Shown here in pieces: positions 22,341 through 34,148 of a DNA stretch of 64,000 nt; positions within the stretch are counted from its first letter, which is position 1; each line of letters starts with the position of its first letter. Source of the DNA: Piper betle (lineage: Eukaryota; Streptophyta; Magnoliopsida; Piperales; Piperaceae); NCBI GenBank assembly GCA_033002965.1, contig JAURVB010006221.1, forward strand, positions 62,001 to 126,000, written 5' to 3'. The notes under the pieces are model-generated. The model made no database searches. It was not told where the DNA came from and saw only the letters and a list, made by a program, of their open reading frames with translations. Position numbers and translations under genes: made by a program.

Positions 22341-25300
22341 AAGACAAGCTTCTAATTAATTCGTTTTCCTAAAATGAGATGTTGAAGACTTAAAACAAGA
22401 CTAAAGAATATATAGTACTCCATACATGGGTGTATATATATATATATGTAGTACTATATATAAGTTGCATATAAATTATAATACCAAACATGGACGAACA
22501 AATGCTCGTTAATTTTGACACAGAATATCGTCCTCATATTAGCATGGCATACAGAGGACAACAATGCACCTATCATCACTAGAACTGATATATTGCCCGC
22601 GCGCAGTTCTCCTAAGAGAAGCCTCGCGGGCATAGAAGATGCATTAAAGAATTTACAATGTCCTCGAAACCAGTTTGGTAAAATAGTACCCTGCGCATTG
22701 ATAAGGGGAACAATAGGAAGTAAAGAAATTAGTGATGCATGTTTTGATGTAAATCTATGCCAATACGGTCATCAGTGGTAGATTGGGACAACCACTATAG
22801 CGGTTTTCTTCCGTTGTGTTCTTGTTTTTTGGCCAGGAGTTGTTTTACATTAAAGTTGCCATCAATCACATTTAATCTGCATTTCTATTTGCACTATATG
22901 GACACAATGACGTTACATATATGATGGTGATATGGAATACTGCAATTCAAACCATCCAAGGTGCACGGGTTAGAATGCCAGCTGGGGTTGAACATGATAT
23001 TGGCACCTGTTGATACTTAGTGCCAATTATAAACATTTCCATGCATTGAAGTGCAGTGCAAGGAATAAGATGGTTTCTTTACGAGACTCATTTAATCTCT
23101 CAACAAGAAAGTCTACATAGTTGCAAGCATGTAAGTTTTTTTTCAGACTCGAGCATGTAGAAGTTGAACATTGACAAAAAAGGTGAAGTTGACCCGAGGC
23201 CATGTTTCTCGAGTCTTGGCACTATTACTTTTTTTCTTGATCATTTGATTAGACCAATTGCCGAAGGTATTGGGACGATGGAACCTACTATATCTGAATT
23301 TTTAATAATGCAAGGTAGAGAATGGTTTAGATAGATCACATATCATTCATGTGAACCTGGTATTACAGGCTGGTTTAGTCTGGTGGGATAGTAACCCAAT
23401 TGCATCATTCCTTCATCAAATCAACTTTCATTTTTTTCTCACCTCTAACCACAAACAATGGCGCAAATCAATGCGCTTAGATTGGGTATCAATACACAAT
23501 TCGTTGGACTCGATGGCACCCCTTGCTAGAGGAGACACGCTAGTAAAAGCGAAAATGATAGCAATAACTGGCTACCAATTCCACCGCTCTTATTTCATCT
23601 TTGTTTATAATTGCTGACTTTCGGGTACTTTCTGGGCCCTCGAGTTATTCAACTGGTCAGAGATTTGCCAGGTTTTCCCTTTGACGAAAGTGGTGTATTG
23701 GTTTGTTATAATTTGTCGAAGAAAACATTGGCGATGAGTAAAAAGAAATTATGGTGGATGTAGTTGCATAATTATCTAACCGCTATGACATATTGTGGGG
23801 TTTGGAACTGAGTTTTGAAGGCCCCAAATATTGGTCTACACCCAAAGACGGCCATCCATGAGATATATACAAGTCAATCATATATACGTGGCTGTTAACA
23901 TGATAGATTTCCTCGATCCGTCCAATTAAAACTTATGCGTAATAAACAGACATGTAATTGTGTCTTGTGATGCTAAGACGGCGACTTAATGCCATTGCCA
24001 ATGAAGTCGTGTTTTTTCCCGTTCAGAACCGGTTTATCCGCGTCACGATTTCATGGACTGATAATATTGTCTAACATCCATATTCTATTGAGGTGGTCCA
24101 CATAAAGCCATATTACTCAAAATATAAGAACTGCTTCCCATAACAACTATATATATCGACATAACCTAATGCTCCTTAAAGCAGTTTTTTGGTACATTCA
24201 TGTCTCTTATGTCGAACATTTAGTCTTATGGATCGGTGTAGATGTTAGGTCGCCTAGTAAAGCGAACAGAACAAGAGAAGAATTGCACATTAGCAGACAT
24301 CTACTAGCTTAGCTAGAAAACACCAAGGCTCACTAGTCAACATACGACCAAACAACGCAGAGTCTTGCACACCTCTAATTTAACAATATGAACATATTAC
24401 ATGCACCAGCCTTTCTGAATGATGGGAAGAGATGAATTGGCACATGACAAACAAATAATTCGAAGACATAAAGTGTTCGTGCAATGTGCCCTTGCCGTCT
24501 GGGAGCGGCATGCCTGGCAGCGAAGGTACGCATGAGCTCTGAGCATATATTGCTGTGAACTGGGAAGTGGTCACAGACTCGGTGGCCAAATTTCTGGCGT
24601 TTGATGCGATGGAATTGGCGATAGCAAAGAATAATTAAAAGGGTTCGTGATGGAGGGAGGTTGGTGGACCATATGTTTGTTCTTGGCGCGGTTGCTATCA
24701 TTTGTACTTATCACGGCCATGTGCTCCTCCTCCTATTCCTTTCTCCCCCTTCCCCTCAGCAATCTCATCATCCCTCCTCCCTCTTTAATTTAATCCTTCC
24801 CCTTCCTCTTATATCTTATATATAACAGGATAATTCATACGTAGCAACATTGGCACAGGTGTGATCTCCGGATTAAATTAAAATATATACGTACATACAG
24901 TACTTTGGGGTTAGTATTCACGTATATCTAATCCAACACAATATAATTAAGCTGCATGCTCAATCGATTGTATAACTAATTACGGTGTGCTAAAGTTTTA
25001 AAAAAACATTCTATTAATTGGTAGTTTCTTGTTAGGCAAGGGCAACGTGACATCTGCCCTTACACGCGTAGCACGCCACTGTAATTGGAAACAATTTAAT
25101 ATCATGTCACTCAGTATTTGCATGGCTGCATTAAGTAAGCTTACTTAATCATTCATTTTATATTTAGATAGCAATGAATTTTCTTGACTTGGGGTTAACA
25201 ACACGTTAAATTGTCAGGAAGGAAAACTAGTATTGAGTTAATTAGCTACAAATGAGTTGTTAATAAGTATAAAGTTAGACCGATTAGCATTTAAATCCGA

Positions 25301-26530
25301 ACTTCATCTTTTACTGGATCAAATGCAAGATATGAATAACTAATCGGACAAAATTAAGAAATTGCATGCCAATTACCATAATGGTCATGATTACCGTTAA
25401 TTACGGGCAAAGGTTCTCAACGTGAGAGCATTATCTTCGTTAGCTTTATAATAGTCTTTTCTTTTGACTCTACGACGTCTATGCGGCGCTTACAAAAATG
25501 CATTATTTTTAAGAGACGTGAGGATTTGCTCTGGAATCGAGACGTGTAAATATTAGACGCTGGCCCACGCGTGAGGATCACAGAAATCGACAATAATTTT
25601 TGAATAAAATCGATAATAAAATTGATTACTCAGTTATTCCAATTTCAAAATACAACAAACATTATTATTTAAGGGATAGAGTTGTTGAGAGGTAAGATGA
25701 GAACATTCATGTTGTTATAACGAGTAGTAACAATTATCTACATGATAATTTTGAAATTGTAAAATGGTCTTTTATTATAAGGTGTTGAAACAAAACTGTA
25801 ATACGATTTTATTTTAATATATTAACCTTTTTTATTTCAAAGATTTATTTAAAGAAAATTAAAAAAACATCTTTACAATATATCTAATCACAAATAAAAT
25901 AAAATAGTATTCATATGACATTTACGTAATAAATCTATAATTTTGATTTTAAATCATTTTTTAAATTTGTATTTAAAAATTATTTTTTAATATCATTCCA
26001 TGCCCAATTAAAAAAACACTGTTTAAATGATGTTACGTTCATCTTAATAAAAAATTATATAAACATATATAATTTATCTAAGTTTATTTAAATTTGAATT
26101 CGTCCAAGCACAATATTAACTAAACTTTCAATAACAATTAGTTAAGATATTCCATGATGCACAACTTATATATATTTTAATAATATAAATCTTAAAAATA
26201 CACTCTAATTATATAAGAGATACACTATAATAATTTAACTTATTAATTTATTTATTTTAAATTTATCGATTTGCTATTTTTATTGAGGCCTATTTTTAAT
26301 TTTTTCAATAACATAAAAACAGATAAATATTTGGCAGCTATCAGTTGCAAATAAAGAGGTAAAAAATAAGCTAAAGAAAGTGAAAAATCCCGCGTGTCGT
26401 AATAAGTCATTAATGAAAGGAGACACTCGCGTGTATGGAATGTGTTTATTTATTACCGTAATAATGAGATTAACTAAAGATAATAATCTATTTATGACAT
26501 GATAATATTATTACCGGTATATATGTAGGT
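22341..26530. other. Intergenic, largely AT-rich, no recognised gene
   Basis: Open frames at 22515-22781 (88 codons, contains IVPCALIRGTIGSKEIS), 23351-23617 and 24375-24701 have no domain I recognise and no clear splice context. A TA microsatellite lies at 22434-22448 and pyrimidine-rich DNA at 24725-24810. The last kilobase is the upstream region of the receptor kinase gene. Confidence 0.5.
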
Positions 26531-27170
26531 AAGAAAATTGTAACCAACGTAATGTAATGAAAACAAGCAGTGTTTGATTTTGACAAACACTGTACCCAAT
26601 TTTGTTCTCCTACTTCCTTCATCTGCTGTTTCAATTCCTCTCTGGAAGGAGCCTAACTCCTCCTCCCCCTTCTCCCCTGCTTTTCTCTCTCTCTTTCACT
26701 TCTCCTCGGCCTGTGGTGCCATGCCGGAGTGAGAAAGTTGGTGTCTTTCCTCGTGTTAGCTTCTGCATTTTGAGTTTTCATGGTGGTGTGCAGGTGGGAA
26801 AGCGGAGGAGGGGAGTGAGCTTCTTGAAGCCTAAGGTGAGTTTTTTTTTTGTGGGTATGATTTAGAGAATGAGGTTGCGAAATGAGGAGGGTACTTCAAG
26901 TTTGTTGGTTTTTTGCAGGGGTTTGGGGCATCTTAGGCTGTTTGTGCGATGGAGCCTGTTGGAGCAGGGTGGTGGGTGGGGACTCGGAGTTGGAAGCTGC
27001 GCAAGCGGCGGTTTGGGATTTGCTTTGAAGCTTGACGATCTTTTGGATTCTTGTCGGAATTTGGATCGGTGATATTTTTCTATCTGTTATTCTGTTGTTA
27101 AATTCGCTATAGTGTGAGAAAGGTTGATGCTTTGGTCGTTTTTTAAGTCTTCTGTAACAAACTTATGACA
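26531..27170 (+). promoter_or_regulatory. 5' leader of the receptor kinase gene with possible leader intron
   Basis: A CT-rich stretch (26600-26710, typical of plant 5' leaders) is followed by a good donor at about 26836 (AAG|GTGAGT) and a TTTTTTGCAG acceptor ending at about 26918. That would make a short leader intron of about 80 bp. The transcription start itself cannot be placed. Confidence 0.4.
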
Positions 27171-30100
27171 ATGGAGGGGGGAAGTTGGACTCTTGCTCTT
27201 GTTCGCGCTGCTTTTTGGTTGTCTGTCGCTGGTTGTGGGAGATACTGACCCTGGTGATATGGAGATGTTGGAAAAATTCCGGAGAGGGCTGGAAAATCCG
27301 GAGCTCTTGAAGTGGCCTGAGAAGGGTGATCCTTGTGGGAATCCGAGGTGGCCTAGTGTTTACTGCCATGGCAATAGAGTGAGTCAGATTCAAGTTCAGG
27401 ACTTTGGGCTCAAAGGAACATTGCCTCAGGATTTCAATAAGCTCTCCCAGCTTTATAACCTTGGGCTACAGGGTAATAAGTTCACTGGAAAGCTGCCGTC
27501 GTTCTCAGGGTTATCAGAATTAGTGTATGCTTATTTGAATGATAACCAGTTTGACACAATACCGTCGGATTTTTTCAATGGTCTAACCAAGTTGCAAGTC
27601 ATGGCTTTGGATAAGAACCCTCTAAACCAGTCTGGATGGCAGTTGCCTCTGGATTTGCAAGGTTCTTCCCAGTTGCAAAATCTGTCCTTGGTGGGCACTT
27701 GTCTTGTGGGTACATTACCTGAATTCCTGGGCACCATGCCCTCTCTCACAAATTTGAAGCTATCCTTCAACAAATTTTCAGGTCCAATACCCCAATCATA
27801 TACCGATGCCCCCTTTCAGACTTTGTGGCTGAATGGTATGTCCCTGACTGGTCCGATAGATGTGGTTTCTTCCATGGTTTCGCTGAAGCAATTATGGCTA
27901 CATGACAATAAATTCACAGGAACTATCCCGGCTGCATTAGCAAACTGCACTGCATTGACAGACCTGTCACTTTACCGTAATCAGCTTGTTGGTCCTATTC
28001 CTCAACAGCTGACCACTTTGCCGTTGGAGACATTGAAACTGGATTCCAATATGTTGACCGGTGAGATCCCAAAATTCGGTAATATCAATGTTAGCTACAG
28101 TGGCAACTATTTCTGCCAACCAGATCCTGGTGTACCCTGTACAGCACAAGTTGATGCTCTTCTGAGTTTCATAGCTGATCTTGATTATCCTTATATTCTA
28201 GCATCTAGCTGGTCTGGGAATAATACTTGCAACTGGTTTGGAATAGGTTGCAGGAACCAGAAAGTATCTGTCATTAACTTGCCTCATTTCAAACTGAATG
28301 GAACACTAAGTCCTTCCATTGCGCGCCTGGATTCTTTGGAAACTATAAATCTTGCAGGAAATAATATTAGTGGTGTGATTCCAGAAAACTATACTCAACT
28401 GAAGTCTTTGAAGCTGTTCAATTTAAGTGAAAACAACTTACATCCTCCAGTGCCCGTTTTCAACAAGAACGTGAAGGTCAGTCTTGATGGCAATCAATTA
28501 TTGAGTGGTGGTAGCTCTGATTCCCCTCAAGGACATGAACCACCCTCCTCCGGCGTGGTGCATCTATCCATGGGCCCTCATCAAAGAGTGGCTTTTCCAC
28601 AAGGATTCTGCTGGTCATTATTGTTCCAGTGGTTATCGCTTTATTTATTTTTCTGATTGCTGTTTTATGGTATGCCCGTGTGCGCAAAATGAAAGAAAAT
28701 CACAAACTTAGCCCTCCATGTGTTGTTCATCCGAGAGATCATTCTGATGCAGAAGTCAAAATTGTTATTGCTGATCGAACCAATGGGAGTTTGTCTGTTG
28801 ATGCAAGTGGCACACAGAGCAAAGGCAGTAGCAGCACAAGTGGAACTCGTGTATTTGAAAGTGGAAATTTGGTCATATCTGTGCAGGTAATCCGAGCTGT
28901 TACAAATGATTTTGCACCAGAAAATGAACTTGGTCGAGGTGGTTTTGGTACAGTTTACAAGGGTGAACTAGAAGATGGCACCCTCATCGCCGTCAAGAGG
29001 ATGGAATCTGGTGCTTTGACTAATAAAGCATTCAATGAATTTCAGTCTGAGATTGCTGTTCTTTCAAAGGTTCGGCACCGGCATTTGGTGTCACTGTTGG
29101 GTTACTCAATTGAAGAGAATGAAAGGCTCCTTGTTTATGAATACATGCCACAAGGTGCATTAAGCAAGCATCTGTTCCAATCGAAGATGCTGAATTTGGA
29201 GCCTTTATCCTGGAAAAAGAGGTTGAATATAGCCTTGGATGTTGCCAGAGGTGTAGAGTATCTCCATGCATTGGCTCAACAAACCTTCATCCATCGAGAT
29301 CTCAAGTCATCCAACATTTTACTTGGGGATGACTTTAGAGCAAAGGTTTCTGATTTTGGACTGGTGAAGCTCGCACCAGACGGTGACAGTTCTGTGGCGA
29401 CCAGGCTGGCTGGGACCTTTGGCTACTTGGCTCCTGAATATGCTGGTATATTAAAAATCTTGAAAGTTGTATGTTGTATCATGCTAGTTTCCACCATTTC
29501 CATCAAGAACACACTTTCTCTAAAACGTGCACAAGTTTTAGTTTGTTTATGATGATGGTTTAGCATGCTTGGTATTTGTTTCTTAGATATTGGAAAAATC
29601 TTATTTCTGCTAGAAGTAGGATTTAAATAATTTTCTGATGAAAAGAAATAACTATCTAATGCACAAGTTTTCTTAGAAACAAGGAATTATTGTGTGTTTG
29701 CTAGCATGTTGTGTTGTAGTTTAATCTTACACATTTCAAACCAAGTAAGCATGGATGATAAGAGTAAAAACATTACTTACTTGAGGACTGTCATTTATGC
29801 AATATGCTTGATTTGTAAAAAGGTGCTTAGAAGCCACTTGTTTAATTTCTCAAAGACTTTATATTTAACTCTAGGAAAAAGATTATTCTGATTTCTTTGC
29901 AGTTGAAGTTATATGTTCTTCCATATTTTGAGCTTTAGTGGACTGAATCTATGTTGTTATTTGTTTTAGATTTTCTTGTTAAGAACTACTGCTTTGCTCT
30001 ACTGGCAACTTTGTCCATATATATTTCTATATTTTTCAAGTTTGAGAATGTCCTCTCTGTCTTTGGTTTGACTAAATCTGATCTCCATTTCCTCTTATGA

Positions 30101-30621
30101 CTATTGCAGTGTTGGGAAAAATCACAACCAAAGTAGATGTTTACAGCTTTGGAGTAGTGCTTATGGAGCTTATAACTGGACTTGTAGCTTTGGATGAGAC
30201 TCGGCCAGAAGAGAGGAGGTATCTAGTGGATTGGTTCTGGCGCATCAAGTCCAACAAGGAGCAGCTTAGAGCTGCTATTGACCCAGCTATTGATGTCAAT
30301 GACGAAACATTCGAAAATGTTTGTGCTATTGTGGACATTGCTGGGCATTGTACAGTCAGAAATCCTGTTCAACGGCCAGAGATGGTTCACATTGTCAGTA
30401 TCTTGACCCCTCTAGTTGAGAAGTGGAAGCCAATGTCTGATGATCAGGAAGAATATATGGGTATTGATTGCAGCCAACCTCTTGGTCAAATGGTGAAAGC
30501 ATGGCAAGCCACTGACGACTCTGATTACTTTAACCTCTCAAATGTGGAAGATAGTAGGGGTAGCATTCCGCCTGCTCCCTTTGGATTTGCAGAGTCTTTT
30601 GCATCAAGTGATGCTCGATAG
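27171..30621 (+). CDS. TMK4: TMK4-like leucine-rich-repeat receptor kinase (two frameshifts in this assembly)
   Basis: Plasma-membrane receptor-like kinase of the TMK family, known in Arabidopsis for auxin-linked cell-surface signalling and growth control. Exon 1 is 27171-29445, intron 29446-30109 (GT...TTGCAG), exon 2 30110-30621. Domains in order: signal peptide, LRRs, the family's non-LRR spacer ([30 protein letters not shown]), a second LRR block, a transmembrane helix ([15 protein letters not shown]), and a kinase. Kinase landmarks are the P-loop GRGGFG (28929), [14 protein letters not shown] (29292), DFG (29352), APE (29430) and C-terminal FAESF. Two 1-base shifts break the frame. The ATG at 27171 is out of frame with the LRRs because of a six-G run (27176-27181; five would fit). 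One base is missing near 28550-28560 before the membrane helix. With both allowed for, exons total 929 codons including stop, matching the family length. Assignment to TMK4 rather than another TMK is inferred. Confidence 0.9.
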
Positions 30622-31572
30622 TCGGTAGTTGGTCTGTTGCCGTGGAGATTTATTATTGTCCAGCATTTCTAGCCTTAAGTAGATCTCAAGTGCAAGACTC
30701 CTATGTAGTCCCGGTGTAAATAATAAGCTGCAATGGACATATTTTACTGTTATATTAAGTTTTGACTGCTGCATTTTACCTTTAGACCTCTATTCTCCTG
30801 TTTATGATAGTGAATTTAAATGATGTCTTTCATGAAAAATTTCCAATACTTGTTTCTCATTGTGTGAGTGCTTGTCCTGTGATTAAAATCATTCAGTTAT
30901 GCTGCTTGTTTTATTGCAGCCTTTTGCCTCATTGTCTGCATCAAGAAGTGTGAAATTCTGTCTTCCCTTCTGTAAGTGTCAATCTGTCATCTTGCCTTCA
31001 GAAAATAAACTATTGGCTTGTTCTTTCCTTCAATTCTATTGTACACCAGTGGTTAGATGTTGATGCTGGTTGTCTGGGATAAGTCTTTTTTTCCCCAAAG
31101 CAATGGGACGAGTTTCTATTGATATGCATGAATCAGGTTTTTTCAATTTGTAAAATCCAAGTCAAGGAAGGTTATGACCATTCTTAGAAAGAAAAATATG
31201 GCAAAAAGAAATCATAAATGCATTTAAGAGAAGACCAAATTTTTTTCGAAAAAGAAACCATTTTTTTGAGGTGGTGAAAAGATGGAGTAACAAAGTCCAT
31301 CATTGGAAGGGTAAAGGTCAAGACAGCATAGTTGTAATCTGCTCACGTAGTGCTTAATCTACTCACAGAGAGAACAAGCAACATACGATCATGCCAACAG
31401 AAGCAAAACATTCTACCCACAACAAATACACAACTGTTACAATGTCAAATATCTGGTGCAGATTAGAATGATTAAACTAACATAAACATCCCTCAGTAAG
31501 CTGGCAAACATCCTGCATGCAATGGAAACTGCAGCTTCTCATGGCATAGCAACTGGCACTACAAATTCTTGG
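30622..31572. other. Convergent 3' intergenic spacer
   Basis: It lies between the 3' ends of the receptor kinase gene (+) and VPS60 (-) and must hold both 3' UTRs. An AATAA-type stretch occurs at 30719-30724 downstream of the kinase stop. No other gene is visible. Confidence 0.5.
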
Positions 31573-33797
31573 CTACCCACGAATTGATGCACGAGGAACA
31601 GGAGGCAGACCAAATTCATCTTCTACCTGAAAGTCAGGTTAGTATCTCAGGTAGGTAAAGAGGGTGAGAAAAGGAAATGTGGTTCACATTTGTTACCTGG
31701 ACAGGTTTCCCCCATGTTGTACCGTATGGCCTGTTGGTGCAGTTGGTAAGTTCAATTCAGAATTTATATCAGGTTCATTATCAAATTGAAGATAAGTCGG
31801 CAGCCGGCTAGATTCAATTTCTGATCCCATGTCCGCTTCCAAAGCGTCAAGTTCTGTTTTGCAGACACAGGTAGTAAGATAAAAAATTTACTCGAGAATG
31901 GGAATTTGAACTGATCTATAGATTGGCAAACATGAAAAGAAAAAAGTCTTTACGGCACCTAAATATTGAAATGCATGAATGCAGAAACAAAGGGGCGAAT
32001 TCCTCCAAAAAAGTATGACAAAATTCCAAAAGTGGATATTTAAAGTAGGTAGAGATCAGATAAGCTGCAGAGAAATGAGTACAAACTGAAGTGATTGTTG
32101 ATAACTTTTAATCTAGGAATTTTATAGAAGTCTAACTAATGAGAAACCTAAAAGCGTACGGTTCAAAAGTTGGTAGATATTCTAACCTCCCATAAGATCC
32201 TCCTCGTCTATGTAATCAGGAATATTGTAGCTTCTCCCAAGTGACTCTTGAATCTCGTTACTAACGTCCATCAAATCCATCAATTCATCTTGCATATTCT
32301 ACAAAATGATCAACAAATAAGCAATTCTACATTCCAAAATTTAGACATTCATTCTCAAGAAAATGAGATATTGTATATGTATCCTTACATCAATGTCCTG
32401 AATCTTAACGGTTTTCATCATTCCATTCAACTCTTTATTGGCAGATTTCAGCGCAGACATCTGAAGAAAAAGAGGATATTGGTCAGGCCATTTTCTTCCT
32501 AAACTTATTTTTCTGTAATAATACACGGCCTATATAACAACTGTGTGCAAGTGGAAACCGTTTGCTGAGCATCTTTTATCCCTTCAGCCGCAAAAGCAAC
32601 TTGATCAAGGTTAAAAGTTTGATTATAAAGCATGTCACGTTGACCCTCATACCTGATTGAAAAAGAAAAAAACAAAGGGAAGGAAATCTAAATAAACATT
32701 GGAAAACCAAATGTTAAAGACAACTAAGCATGTATCCTTAATAAAACCCTTAGCAATGCTGTTGGCTGCATGCATCATGATAGAGCAAATTATGTACGTT
32801 ATGAGATCAGGGAGGTGAAAGGGCAAGGGAAAGCTTAAACTATGGTGTAGAAGCATGAATCTTGTGTGAATTAGAGCTGTGTTAAAACTTAACGCCCTAA
32901 ACAAACCTATGCGCCATCACAGAAAAAGATGGCTAGTAGCAAATCCAGTCATCAATTTCTCAATAAACATACTGTACTATCCTATCTCAATTTAAAAGTA
33001 AAGCCCAATCTAAGGTGTAGTACAACCAAGGAACTCGTTTGAATTAGGGCTTGGTTGACAAACTTAACATTGCAAACAAACGTAAGCCGGTTATTACAAA
33101 AATGAAGACCAGCAAAAGTGCAGTCACTAAATTCTCCAAAATCAAATTGCACAATCCAATCTCAACCTTGATCAGCCTTGTCTAATCTGGTTGTTTTATT
33201 TTTTTACCAACGATAGCTTTGATAGACGAAAGCAAAAAGAAAGAACCTACATTCTCTTTTGTTTAAGAACCCTCATAGCACGAGCTTTAATGGCTTCCTG
33301 GGAAGGACCGGGACGTGCCTTCTTGAGTTGCTCCTTATATCTGCCAAGCTCCACGTCCAACTTCTTGATTTTCTCATCCACAGTTTCCCCCTTTTGTAAA
33401 TCTGACCATACACATAATAACATTGAAGGTGGTAGAAAAGAAACTCTTCACTTGACCGATCAATGCAATTATCTACATATAAGCAACATAATTTTCCATC
33501 TTAATTCGGATTCGACGGACAAAAATTGGGAGGATGAATCTCGTTGCAACATGAACGCAGTAAAAATCACTAGGCACCTAACAAAGTCCCACATTTATCT
33601 TACTTCACTCAGCACCAAACACAACTTTCCATCTAAGAACCCAGATTTGACAAACAAAACAGTATTTCAAAACCAATGTCATAAAATTACATAAAAAATC
33701 TAACATTTAAGAAAAAAAAGAGCATTACTCTCTCGGAGGCATCTTGGATGGAAGGTGATGGCTCTTTTTCCTTCTTTGCACCAAAAATCTTCTTCAT
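31573..33797 (-). CDS. VPS60: VPS60 (CHMP5-like) ESCRT-III-associated protein, seven exons
   Basis: SNF7-family protein acting at late endosomes in multivesicular-body formation, where VPS60/CHMP5 binds LIP5/VTA1 and modulates the VPS4 ATPase. Exons on the minus strand: 33797-33729, 33401-33251, 32652-32559, 32460-32389, 32298-32187, 31853-31697, 31626-31573, all with GT-AG borders. Recognisable parts are MKKIFGAKKEKEPSPSIQDA at the start, the basic helix KKLDVELGRYKEQLKKARPG, RAMRVLKQKRMYEGQRD, SANKELNGMMKTVKIQDID, an acidic DELMDLM / LDALEADMG region and the conserved end EDEFGLPPVPRASIRG. Two frames are broken by one missing C in five-C runs, at 33387-33391 (exon 2) and about 31709-31713 (exon 6). 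Adding one base to each gives 237 codons including stop, the normal family size. Start chosen at 33797 because it gives the family N-terminus. It is convergent with the kinase gene and divergent from the CTF7 remnant. Confidence 0.92.
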
Positions 33798-34148
33798 CTT
33801 CACTTCACAAGATCGACCCAGCAATGGAAGCGAAGCTCCTCCCCAGGCGGCAAAGATCGCAACTTTACCAAAATCCCAGCCACCAAAATTTGAAATATGG
33901 GCTAAATGCGCAACGTACGTATCCTTAAAAAAGACGTTGTCAGGACGTTACGGTTTCAACCACAAAGCCTTCGCGTCACTTTGTCGTACTTTTTGCTCGT
34001 AGGGTTTTACGAGGAAGTTTCTTTCCGTTTTCCCGGTCACAACGCTTCCTCCCCGTTTGGCCGTCCCACTCGCCGGGTACGCCGCCGCCGCCGCCTTACT
34101 TCTCGATTTCCAAATTTATCGTTGGCCCTCGTTTTGTAGGGCGCGCCG
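33798..34148. promoter_or_regulatory. Short divergent promoter region between VPS60 and the CTF7 remnant
   Basis: Only 351 bp separate the VPS60 start codon (minus) from the CTF7-like start codon (plus), so the two would share a bidirectional promoter. The part nearest CTF7 is GC-rich (cgccgccgccgcc). No specific factor site can be asserted. Confidence 0.5.

Noticed and set aside
26602..26865. 87-codon ORF upstream of the receptor kinase
   Set aside because: It lies in the CT-rich leader, is probably split by a leader intron and has no domain. More likely 5' UTR.
33191..34002. Plus-strand ORFs across the VPS60 exons
   Set aside because: Antisense to well-supported VPS60 exons with correct splice sites.
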